Assembly: GCA_030642005.1 (NCBI GenBank)
Contig: DAOWOP010000048.1
Coordinates: 1-15,255, forward strand
Reading direction: 5' to 3'
Origin: Planctomycetales bacterium
Lineage (GTDB): Bacteria; Planctomycetota; Phycisphaerae; SM23-33
DNA: 15,255 nt
Below the pieces are notes generated by a model. The model made no database searches and was not told the origin of the DNA. It was given only the letters and a program-made list of their open reading frames with translations. Both the position numbers and the translations under genes were made by a program. Positions 5,227 through 12,659 of the stretch are shown in pieces. Positions within the stretch are counted from its first letter, which is position 1; each line of letters opens with the position of its first letter.

Positions 5227-5256
5227 GCAATAGGGATTCCTCAGGGAGAACCAGAG

Positions 5257-7068
5257 ATGATTGCTCAGACTGTAGGCCTTCCTGAGATTATTATCGTTAT
5301 CATTTATCTGATGTTAATCGGCTATCTGGGGTGGCTTGGTTATCGTCGGACACGGACGGCCACTGATTATCTCGTCGCCGGTCGAAAGGTGCATCCGTTC
5401 GTCATGGCGATGAGTTACGGTGCGACGTTCATATCGACCAGCGCCATCGTCGGTTTCGGCGGCGTGGCGGGTTTGTTCGGGATGAGCCTGCTGTGGCTGA
5501 CGTTTCTGAACATCTTTGTCGGTATCTTCATCGCATTCGTTTTTCTCGGTGGTCCGACGCGCAAAATGGGACATCACCTCGACGCGCACACGTTTCCCGA
5601 ACTGCTGGGTCGTCGATACCAGAGCAAGTTTGTCCAGATATTTTCCGGTGTGATTATCTTCCTGTTTATACCTCTGTACGCAGCGGCAGTGCTCATCGGC
5701 GGCTGTGAGTTCATCGCCGCTCAATTCGGGATCGAGTACATCGTCGCCCTTCTGGTGTTCAGCGTTCTGATAGCAGCCTACGTGGTGGTAGGCGGGCTTA
5801 AGGGCGTGATGTACACCGACGCACTGCAGGGTACGATAATGTTTGTCGGCATGATCATACTGCTGATCTGGACGTATATCACTGTCGGCGGCGTCGTAGG
5901 AGGTCATCAATCGTTGACCGATCTGGCCGGTCTGGTCCCCGGAAAACTCAAGGCTATGGGACACCAGGGCTGGACCAGTACACCGAAATTCGGATGGGGC
6001 AGTCACGGTTACGACCTTTGGTGGATCGTTATAAGCACAATTGCGATGGGTGTGGGCATCGGCGTGCTGGCCCAGCCGCAACTTATTGTGAGGTTCATGA
6101 CCGTAAAGAGCAGAAAGGAACTCAATCGCGCGATGCTGATCGGCGGGGTGTTCATCCTGATTATGACGGGTGTCGCCTTTACGGTCGGCAGCCTTTCCAA
6201 CGTGTTCTTCGCCCAGAAAGGTCAGCCCTTTACGGGACGTGTGATCAAGACAATCGACGCCGACAAGAACCAGTGCGTCCTGCAACTGATGAAGAAAAAC
6301 GACGGCGGTCAATGGGTAGACATTAAAGACAAAAAGGTCCCGGTCGTCCTGGATTCGGACAAGCCCTACACCGGTGAATCAGTTCCGATCGGCGCGAAGG
6401 ATGTGCCCATCGCTCAAGGTCGAAGTATTTCCATCGTCTATGCCAAAGGTAACGCCGGGCAGATTATCCCAACCTACATCACCTCGGCAATGCCGAAATG
6501 GTTCAGCCTGTTGTTTTTGCTGGTCCTGCTGGCAGCGGCCATGAGCACACTTTCGAGTCAATTCCACGCCGTCGGCACAAGTATCGGTCGCGACGTGTAT
6601 GAACAGGTTACCGGTCGCCACGGCCGAAGCATAGGCATCACGCGAATCGGCATCCTCATCGGCATCATCATGGCTGTCAGCATCAGCGCCTATGCGAGGG
6701 AAAGCACCATGATCGCCCGCGCGACGGCGATTTTCTTCGGACTGTGCGCCTCGGCGTTCCTGCCGGCATTCGTCGGCGGGCTGTTCTTCAAACGAATCAC
6801 AAAGGCCGGCGCTATTGCGTCCATGATCGTCGGATTCGGTGCAACCGCTTTCTGGTTGCTCTTCGTCAAAGCTCAAGAGGCAAGCGCAATCGGACTGGTG
6901 CAGAAGTTCGCCGGCGGCAAGAGCAGTATTCTCGCCGACAGCCCCAACTGGCCGGTCGTCGATCCGATTCTGATTGCCCTGCCGCTTTCGATTCTTACAG
7001 TAATAATAGTCAGCCTGATGACAAAACCGTCGAGCAAGGAGCACCTGGCGGATTGTTTTCGTAAATAG
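5257..7068 (+). CDS. Sodium:solute symporter (SSS family) with an extra soluble insertion
   Basis: An inner-membrane Na+-coupled transporter of the SSS family, 603 residues from ATG 5257 (SD AGGGAG, 5243-5248). A GTG 45 bases earlier is in frame but falls within the intercistronic hairpin. Recognisable blocks are the N-terminal ATDYLVAGRKV, SYGATFISTSAIVGFGG in the first bundle, GGLKGVMYTDALQG (the classic SSS signature), and AAAMSTLSSQFHAVGTS, which corresponds to the sodium-site helix. About 13 hydrophobic helices are expected. Residues about 322-400 form a long hydrophilic insertion rich in Lys, Asp and Val, where relatives have a short loop, making the protein longer than usual. Its partner small protein lies upstream and a porin downstream. 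The substrate is not readable from sequence; a small organic acid, perhaps an aryl acid, is suggested by the neighbours only. Confidence 0.9.
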   Translation: MIAQTVGLPEIIIVIIYLMLIGYLGWLGYRRTRTATDYLVAGRKVHPFVMAMSYGATFISTSAIVGFGGVAGLFGMSLLWLTFLNIFVGIFIAFVFLGGPTRKMGHHLDAHTFPELLGRRYQSKFVQIFSGVIIFLFIPLYAAAVLIGGCEFIAAQFGIEYIVALLVFSVLIAAYVVVGGLKGVMYTDALQGTIMFVGMIILLIWTYITVGGVVGGHQSLTDLAGLVPGKLKAMGHQGWTSTPKFGWGSHGYDLWWIVISTIAMGVGIGVLAQPQLIVRFMTVKSRKELNRAMLIGGVFILIMTGVAFTVGSLSNVFFAQKGQPFTGRVIKTIDADKNQCVLQLMKKNDGGQWVDIKDKKVPVVLDSDKPYTGESVPIGAKDVPIAQGRSISIVYAKGNAGQIIPTYITSAMPKWFSLLFLLVLLAAAMSTLSSQFHAVGTSIGRDVYEQVTGRHGRSIGITRIGILIGIIMAVSISAYARESTMIARATAIFFGLCASAFLPAFVGGLFFKRITKAGAIASMIVGFGATAFWLLFVKAQEASAIGLVQKFAGGKSSILADSPNWPVVDPILIALPLSILTVIIVSLMTKPSSKEHLADCFRK

Positions 7069-7088
7069 ATTTTCCAGTGTAATGTCTA

Positions 7089-7103
7089 GTGTTTCGGAAA
7101 CAC
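7089..7103 (+). promoter_or_regulatory. Small hairpin before the porin gene
   Basis: GTGTTT pairs with AAACAC around CGG, 21 bp after the symporter stop and about 40 bp before the porin ATG. It has no T tract. It may be a processing or stability element within a symporter-porin transcript. Confidence 0.35.
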
Positions 7104-7142
7104 GGTAACAGAACAGGACACAATAGAAGGAGCAACAGACAG

Positions 7143-8594
7143 ATGAAAAAGAAATTGAGTATGATGATGGTGGTTTTGGGCGTCGCAGCGGTGATGCTGT
7201 TCTGGACTTCGACCGCTCTTGGCCAAGACCCCGGCCCCGAGGAAAGGGCAAGGGAAGCCGGAACCGGCGAGTCGTTTGACGACTGGTGCAAGCGCACTAA
7301 GAATCCGACTGATTGGTTGAGTTGGGGCGCTGACTTGAGGCTTCGAGAGATCTTCGTCGCCAACCTGCTGCTCAACAAGGAAGACCGCCACTTCCAGCGC
7401 TACCGCTTCCGCACCTGGGCGACGGTTACGCCGCTGAAGGACCTGGACTTCAATATTCGCCTGGTGTACGAACCCAGGCATTTCTGCCAGCCGGCGAGGA
7501 AGGCCGAATGCAGAGATGCTTGTTATATCGACGAGTGGACGATGAGCGAGGCCATCTTCGACAAAATGAACGTCAAGTGGTCCAACGTCATGGGCATGCC
7601 GCTGACGTTAAAGTTCGGTCGCCAGGACATCGTCCTCGGAAACGGCTGGCTGGTACTGGACGGCACGCCCCTGGACGGATCGCGGACGATCTTCTTCGAC
7701 GCAGTCCGGGCGACATGGGATATGAAAGACGCCAAGACGAAGGTCGATTTAATCTACATAAACCAGCATGCCGACTCGGACCGTTGGATTAAACCGTTCT
7801 GCGACAAGGACTTCCATAACATAGAGCAGGACGAACAGGGCGTAATACTTTACGTTACCAACAAGTCGCTGGAGAACACTGAGATCAGCAGCTATTTCAT
7901 TTACAAGCACGACGAACAGGTAATCGGTGAAAGGCCCGGCGACGTCCGGGCCGGACACCTCGCACCGTGGCAGGCTGGCACCAACGCCGACATCTACACG
8001 TTCGGCGCCCGCGTGGCTGGGACGCTCGGCGAAAACTGGAACTACCGCGCCGAATTCGCTAATCAGTTCGGAAACAAGAACGGCGATACCCTCTGCGCAT
8101 TAGGGCTTAACACCCTCCTCGAATATCACCTGAGGGACAAACTGAAAAACAGTTTTCGCGCCGGATACGAGTTCCTCTCCGGCAACGATCCGGATACAGG
8201 GAAAAACGAGCAGTTTGACCCTCTCTGGGGTCGCTGGCCTCAGTTCAGCGACATGCTGGCCTACACGGTCGCGTTGGAAAACCGACCCGGCGCGACAACC
8301 AATCTCCATCGCATAGGCCTCGGCTGGACGTGCCACCCGATGGAAAAACTGCAACTCAAAACCGACTATCATCTGCTTTTTGCCGATGAAAAGAGTTCCT
8401 ACCAGGGTCGGCCCTACTTCGACAACGACAGCTGTTTTCGCGGTCAGTTGCTTACCAGTAAGCTTATGTACAAGTTCAACCAGTATATTTCCGGGCACTT
8501 GGTAGGCGAGTTTTTCTGCCCCGGAGACTTCTATTCCGACACCAATAATGAATTCGCAGCGTTCTTTCGGTACGAACTGGTCTTCACATGGTAA
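7143..8594 (+). CDS. Outer-membrane porin, alginate-export (AlgE-like) family
   Basis: A 483-residue outer-membrane beta-barrel protein of the alginate-export-domain family. A signal peptide (Lys-rich start, hydrophobic core to residue 20, probable cut after TALG at 27) is followed by the family's opening strand WLSWGADLRLREIF. The characteristic block FGRQDIVLGNGWLVLDGTP comes next, and alternating strands run to a C-terminal FFRYELVFTW, with the terminal aromatic residue expected of barrels. ATG 7143 has the SD AGAAGGAG (7125-7132); an upstream in-frame start at 7089 would add 18 residues ahead of the signal peptide and is unlikely. It lies 74 bp after the symporter and ends in a strong terminator, so it probably forms the outer-membrane entry of the same uptake route. 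Many members have nothing to do with alginate. Substrate unknown. Confidence 0.85.
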   Translation: MKKKLSMMMVVLGVAAVMLFWTSTALGQDPGPEERAREAGTGESFDDWCKRTKNPTDWLSWGADLRLREIFVANLLLNKEDRHFQRYRFRTWATVTPLKDLDFNIRLVYEPRHFCQPARKAECRDACYIDEWTMSEAIFDKMNVKWSNVMGMPLTLKFGRQDIVLGNGWLVLDGTPLDGSRTIFFDAVRATWDMKDAKTKVDLIYINQHADSDRWIKPFCDKDFHNIEQDEQGVILYVTNKSLENTEISSYFIYKHDEQVIGERPGDVRAGHLAPWQAGTNADIYTFGARVAGTLGENWNYRAEFANQFGNKNGDTLCALGLNTLLEYHLRDKLKNSFRAGYEFLSGNDPDTGKNEQFDPLWGRWPQFSDMLAYTVALENRPGATTNLHRIGLGWTCHPMEKLQLKTDYHLLFADEKSSYQGRPYFDNDSCFRGQLLTSKLMYKFNQYISGHLVGEFFCPGDFYSDTNNEFAAFFRYELVFTW

Positions 8595-8624
8595 CGCGGG
8601 ATATTTGACTTGATGCTTACATTG

Positions 8625-8661
8625 CGGGTCGCCCCTGTCATTGGGGCGACCCGTTCATTTT
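8625..8661 (+). terminator. Strong intrinsic terminator after the porin gene
   Basis: A perfect 11-bp stem, CGGGTCGCCCC (8625-8635) with GGGGCGACCCG (8643-8653), has loop TGTCATT and is followed by TTCATTTTAA. It separates the transport unit from the iorA gene string, which must then have its own promoter in the 50 bases that follow. Confidence 0.8.
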
Positions 8662-8711
8662 AATACACTGCGACTATTGTTTTTCCCGTTACCAGTTATT
8701 ACTCTGATTCG

Positions 8712-10334
8712 ATGGTTACTGATGAGACAAATCCGGCTGAACGCCTGCTTCTGAGTGGAAACGAGGCGGTCGCCAAGGCCTCTCTGGATGCCGGCGTGGC
8801 CTTGGGGACCGGGTATCCCGGCACGCCGTCCACGGAGATTCTCGAGGATTTTTCCCGGATAGGCGGACAGGCCCAATGGGCGCCGAATGAGAAGGTAGCG
8901 ATGGAAGTCGCTCTGGGCGCATCCTTCACCGGCGCGCGAACGCTCGTAACGATGAAACACGTCGGTCTGAACGTGGCGGCCGACCCGTTGTTCACAGCCG
9001 CACACACCGGCGTAACCGGCGCGATGGTGATAGTTACGGCAGACGACCCCGGCATGGCCTCCAGCCAGAACGAACAGGACAACCGCCGCTACGCCCAGGC
9101 TGCCGGTGTGCCGATGTTCGAGCCGTCAGACTCGCAGGATGCCTACGATTTCACACTCCGGGCGATTGAACTGTCCGAAAGATTCCGCACGCCGGTCCTG
9201 CTTCGCGTAACCACTCGCATCTGTCATTCCAAGACAGTCGTGATTCCCGCCCGGACGGTGTCGGCACCCCAAAAACCGGAGTTTAACCGAGACATTAAGT
9301 CCCGTGTGATGATACCCGCTTACGCACGGCCCGCTCACAGGCGTCTGCGAGAGAAACTGACCCAAATCACCGACTGGAACGAGCGCAGCGACCTGAACCA
9401 CACCATAAAGGGCAACGACGACCTTGGTATCATCGCTACAGGTATCTCATACACCCATGCACGCGAGGCCGCTCCGGAAGCGAGTTTTCTGAAGATGGGA
9501 CTGACCTGGCCGCTGCCGATAAAGACAATTGAAAATTTCGTTCAAAGCGTGGCTCGTTGCGTGGTAGTAGAAGAGGGTGATCCGATCCTGGCCGAGTCGT
9601 TGCGTGCGGCGGGGTTGGCCGTCGAGAGCAAGCCGGAACCGTATCGGTTCAGCGAGTTAAACGTGAGCCGCGTTCGGCGTATTCTTTCCGGCGACACTTC
9701 AGACGACCCGCCCGCACCCAGAGGCAAGCCGCCGGCGCTGTGCAAAGGCTGTCCTCACCGCGTGAGTTTCGAGATTCTCAAAAGGCTGAACTGCATAGTG
9801 GCCGGCGACATCGGCTGCTACACGCTGGGTGTGTTGCCGCCGTTCGAAGCGATGGACACATGCATCTGCATGGGCGCGAGCATCGGAGTGGGCCTCGGCC
9901 TGAGACACGTATTGCCGGACGAAGAAGCCCGCCGCGTCGTGAGCGTCATCGGCGACGGCACGTTCGTCCACAGTGGCATCACCGGCCTGGTCGAAATGGT
10001 CTATAACCCTCCCAGGACAGGGCACGTCGTGCTAATTCTCGACAATGGCACCACGGCGATGACAGGCCTTCAGGAACACCCGGGCACGGGGCGGAAACTC
10101 GACCATCAGCCGACCAACCGAATCGTCTTCGAGAATCTCGCTAAGTCACTTGGCATTGAGCGTGTCGAAGTGCTCGACCCTATAAAGGACGCCGAGAAGT
10201 TCGAGCGTATTCTGACCGAATCGCTGAAGTCCGAGGAATTGTGCGTGATTATTGCCCGCCGACCCTGCCTGTTGGCCGCAAAGAAGATTCGGGAATATGA
10301 ACAACAATTCGCCGAGGCCGACATCCATGAGTAA
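8712..10334 (+). CDS. iorA: Indolepyruvate ferredoxin oxidoreductase alpha subunit, lacking the C-terminal ferredoxin domain
   Basis: The large subunit of the thiamine-diphosphate enzyme that interconverts aryl-pyruvate plus CoA with aryl-acetyl-CoA plus CO2, using ferredoxin. The N-terminal pyrimidine-binding domain shows SGNEAVAKASLDAGV and GYPGTPS (34-40). The cofactor-binding domain shows C344-K-G-C347-P-H-R, DIGCYTLGVLPPFEAMDTC, and the ThDP/Mg motif beginning GDG at 414-416 and continuing to LILDNGTTAMTG. The protein ends at residue 540, shortly after IARRPCLLA. Archaeal and many bacterial IorA proteins continue with a two-cluster [4Fe-4S] ferredoxin domain of about 60-80 residues, and no such CxxCxxC pattern is present. 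No SD precedes ATG 8712. The last 8 bases overlap iorB, implying translational coupling. Confidence 0.9.
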   Translation: MVTDETNPAERLLLSGNEAVAKASLDAGVALGTGYPGTPSTEILEDFSRIGGQAQWAPNEKVAMEVALGASFTGARTLVTMKHVGLNVAADPLFTAAHTGVTGAMVIVTADDPGMASSQNEQDNRRYAQAAGVPMFEPSDSQDAYDFTLRAIELSERFRTPVLLRVTTRICHSKTVVIPARTVSAPQKPEFNRDIKSRVMIPAYARPAHRRLREKLTQITDWNERSDLNHTIKGNDDLGIIATGISYTHAREAAPEASFLKMGLTWPLPIKTIENFVQSVARCVVVEEGDPILAESLRAAGLAVESKPEPYRFSELNVSRVRRILSGDTSDDPPAPRGKPPALCKGCPHRVSFEILKRLNCIVAGDIGCYTLGVLPPFEAMDTCICMGASIGVGLGLRHVLPDEEARRVVSVIGDGTFVHSGITGLVEMVYNPPRTGHVVLILDNGTTAMTGLQEHPGTGRKLDHQPTNRIVFENLAKSLGIERVEVLDPIKDAEKFERILTESLKSEELCVIIARRPCLLAAKKIREYEQQFAEADIHE

Positions 10335-10815
10335 TACTGTTACAAATGTCGTAATCGCCGGACTTGGCGGACAAGGTGTCCTGAAGGCGTCCGACATCCT
10401 GGCTTCGGCGGCGTTCCGTACCGGCCTGAATGTCAAGAAAAGCGAGATTCACGGAATGAGCCAGCGGGGCGGATCGGTCGCCAGCGACGTCCGCTTCGGA
10501 GACGAGGTCCTCAGCCCGATGGTCCCAAGGGGCGAAGCGGATTTCATGGTCGTCCTCGCCACAGACCAGGTTGAGGTCAACAGAGGACTGCTTCGTGAGT
10601 CCGGCGTCTTGATTTGCCCGGACCAAATCGACGAAAATGCCGTCAGTAACCGTCGCAGCCTCAACGTTGCAATGCTGGGAGTTCTAAGTAATCATTTAGA
10701 AATCGATCTGCCGATTTGGTTAGGCGCTATAAAGGCTAATCTCCCTGAAAAAGCGCACGACACGAATATCGAAGCGTTCAAGGCAGGGCGAAACGCCACA
10801 AGAGATGCGCGCTGA
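10327..10815 (+). CDS. iorB: Indolepyruvate ferredoxin oxidoreductase beta subunit
   Basis: The small (gamma-type) subunit of IorAB, 162 residues from ATG 10327, which overlaps the iorA stop by 8 bases. It shows the subunit's nucleotide/CoA-fold signature GLGGQGVLKASDIL near the N-terminus and the conserved SEIHGMSQRGGSVASDVRFG block, followed by SPMVPRGEADFMV. It is shorter than the roughly 190-200 residues usual for IorB: the segment between VLICPDQ and the late LNVAMLGVLS is compressed. An earlier in-frame start at 10252 would lie entirely within iorA and is unlikely. It acts with IorA in the cytoplasm. Both the iorA-iorB order and the overlap are typical. Confidence 0.9.
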   Translation: MSNTVTNVVIAGLGGQGVLKASDILASAAFRTGLNVKKSEIHGMSQRGGSVASDVRFGDEVLSPMVPRGEADFMVVLATDQVEVNRGLLRESGVLICPDQIDENAVSNRRSLNVAMLGVLSNHLEIDLPIWLGAIKANLPEKAHDTNIEAFKAGRNATRDAR

Positions 10816-10865
10816 AACAGTTCCTTATGCGCGCCTCTCGTCCGGCTGACAGGAGATCAATAACA

Positions 10866-12197
10866 GTGGCTATATTATGGAATGATATAGGCGGCAAATT
10901 CAATCCGGCTTGCAGCAGTGATTATCTGCCTGTCGATCAACTTCGGACTCTCCAGCTTCAGCGCCTCCGGGCCGTTGCTCGCAGGGCGTATGACCGCGTT
11001 AAAATGTACCGCAAACGAATGGATGAGAAGTCCGTTACCCCCGATGACATTCGAAGCCTTGACGACATTACGAAGTTGCCTTTCACCGTAAAAATCGATC
11101 TTCGAGATACATATCCGTTCGGCCTGTTCGCCTGCGGCATCAACGAAGTGGTTCGCCTGCATGCATCGAGCGGGACGACGGGCAAGCCAATCGTCGTGGC
11201 ATATACTGCCGAAGACATTGATGTCTGGACTTCGGTGATGGTTCGTACGTTCGCCGCTTGTGGATGTGGGCAAGGCGACATCATTCAGAACGCATACGGA
11301 TACGGGCTGTTCACCGGCGGGCTTGGCGCGCACTACGGCGCTGAAGCCCTCGGCGCGACGGTTATACCGATTTCCGGTGGAAACACCGACCGGCAGATCA
11401 TGGTGATGAAAGACTTCGGAGTTACGGCGATTTCCTGCACTCCCAGTTACTTTATCCATCTGATTGAGCGGGCCGGGGAACTGGGGGTGGACATCAGGAA
11501 TCTGCCGATAAAGGCCGGCATCTTCGGGGCTGAACCGTGGACCGAAGCAATGCGTAAATACATTGAATCAGCAGGTAATATCAAGGCTTACGACATCTAC
11601 GGGCTTTCCGAAATCATAGGCCCTGGAGTCGCCTCCGAATGCAGCGACCAGAGCGGACTGCACATCTTCGAGGACCACTTCTATCCGGAAATCATCGATC
11701 CTGAAACGGGCGACCCGCTGCCCGACGGGACCGAAGGCGAACTGGTTCTGACGACCCTTTCGAAGAAGGCCATGCCGATGATCCGCTACCGTACGCGGGA
11801 CATCACATCGATCATCCAGGAGCCTTGTCCGTGTGGGAGGACGATTCGTAAAATCCGGCGCATCGGCAGGCGAACGGACGATATGTTCGTCATCCGCGGG
11901 GTCAACGTATTTCCCTCACAGATCGAAGAGGCTCTACTGGCCGTCGAGGGCACGCTGCCGCATTATCAGATCGTCCTGACCCGCGAGAAGGGCCTCGACC
12001 GGATTGACGTCCAGGTTGAGGTCAGCGCTGATGTCTTCAGCGACGAGATTCGCCTGATGGAAGACCTGCGGGCCAAACTCGCACGCTCCATTGAAAGGAT
12101 GTTAAACATCCGGGTTGACGTGCGACTGGTCGAGCCGCACACCATTGAACGGAGTATGGGCAAGGCAAAGCGGATTATCGACAAGCGAGTAATTTGA
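10866..12197 (+). CDS. paaK: Phenylacetate-CoA ligase (AMP-forming), first copy
   Basis: An adenylate-forming aryl-acid CoA ligase of 443 residues, the usual PaaK length, making aryl-acetyl-CoA from aryl acetate, ATP and CoA. The P-loop HASSGTTGKP covers 99-108, then come GYGLFTGGLGAHYG, the YGLSEIIGPG adenine-site motif (245-254), YRTRD (308-312), a CPCG pair (321-324), and RTDDMFVIRGVNVFPSQIE near the hinge. The C-terminal SMGKAKRI carries a probable catalytic Lys. GTG 10866 is chosen because AGGAG (10851-10855) lies ten bases upstream and homology begins at once; the in-frame ATG 10827 has no such site. It follows iorB by 50 bp. The exact aryl acid (phenylacetate, indoleacetate, hydroxyphenylacetate) cannot be told. 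Confidence 0.9.
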   Translation: MAILWNDIGGKFNPACSSDYLPVDQLRTLQLQRLRAVARRAYDRVKMYRKRMDEKSVTPDDIRSLDDITKLPFTVKIDLRDTYPFGLFACGINEVVRLHASSGTTGKPIVVAYTAEDIDVWTSVMVRTFAACGCGQGDIIQNAYGYGLFTGGLGAHYGAEALGATVIPISGGNTDRQIMVMKDFGVTAISCTPSYFIHLIERAGELGVDIRNLPIKAGIFGAEPWTEAMRKYIESAGNIKAYDIYGLSEIIGPGVASECSDQSGLHIFEDHFYPEIIDPETGDPLPDGTEGELVLTTLSKKAMPMIRYRTRDITSIIQEPCPCGRTIRKIRRIGRRTDDMFVIRGVNVFPSQIEEALLAVEGTLPHYQIVLTREKGLDRIDVQVEVSADVFSDEIRLMEDLRAKLARSIERMLNIRVDVRLVEPHTIERSMGKAKRIIDKRVI

Positions 12198-12208
12198 AAG
12201 GACCTCCC

Positions 12209-12646
12209 ATGAAGATCAACCAACTTTCAGTATTCCTGGAAAATAAGCCGGGTCAGCTTTCCGAACCCTGCCGCGCGCTGGCGAAGGCCGGTATAAACAT
12301 CCTGACGCTGTCGCTTGCCGACACGCAGCAATTCGGCATTATGCGTCTGATAATTCGCGACTGGGCCAAGGCCAAGGCCGTACTGGAAGAGGCCGGCTCC
12401 GTCGTCAAGATTACCGAGGTCGTCGCGATCGAGGTGGAAGACCACCCCGGCGGACTGGCCGATATCCTCGAAGCCATCGAACACGGGGGATTCAACATCG
12501 AGTATATGTACGCCTTCACCTTCGGACGAGAAGACAAGGCGGTACTGGTGTTCCGTTTTGACGATCCGGACCCGGTCATAAAAATGCTTCAGGACAACGG
12601 TATCAGTGTGATTAACGGCGTCGATCTGTACGAACAGGGCCAGTAG
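12209..12646 (+). CDS. Tandem ACT-domain protein, probable amino acid sensor
   Basis: A 145-residue protein made of two ACT domains in a row. The first (about 3-68) begins INQLSVFLENKPGQLSEPC and the second (about 70-140) begins VVAIEVEDHPGGLADILEAI. Each shows the PGxL turn followed by a helix and the GxNI strand where ACT domains bind amino acids. No catalytic or DNA-binding domain is attached. Such stand-alone tandem ACT proteins are often encoded beside PaaK and IorAB genes, and a role in sensing an aromatic amino acid and adjusting the ligases is inferred. ATG 12209 has AAAGGA upstream, and an alternative in-frame start overlapping the paaK stop at 12194 is weaker. It lies 11 bp after the first paaK and 13 bp before the second. 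Confidence 0.85.
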   Translation: MKINQLSVFLENKPGQLSEPCRALAKAGINILTLSLADTQQFGIMRLIIRDWAKAKAVLEEAGSVVKITEVVAIEVEDHPGGLADILEAIEHGGFNIEYMYAFTFGREDKAVLVFRFDDPDPVIKMLQDNGISVINGVDLYEQGQ

Positions 12647-12659
12647 CCGTCAGGGAAAG

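Noticed and set aside
5212..5256. GTG start for the symporter, 45 bases upstream
   Set aside because: It lies inside the intercistronic hairpin, lacks an SD and would add residues (NCKDAIGIPQ) unlike the family. ATG 5257 has an SD.
5314..6312. 332-codon minus-strand frame
   Set aside because: It is the antisense shadow of the symporter; it is His/Asp-rich with no domain or hydrophobic core.
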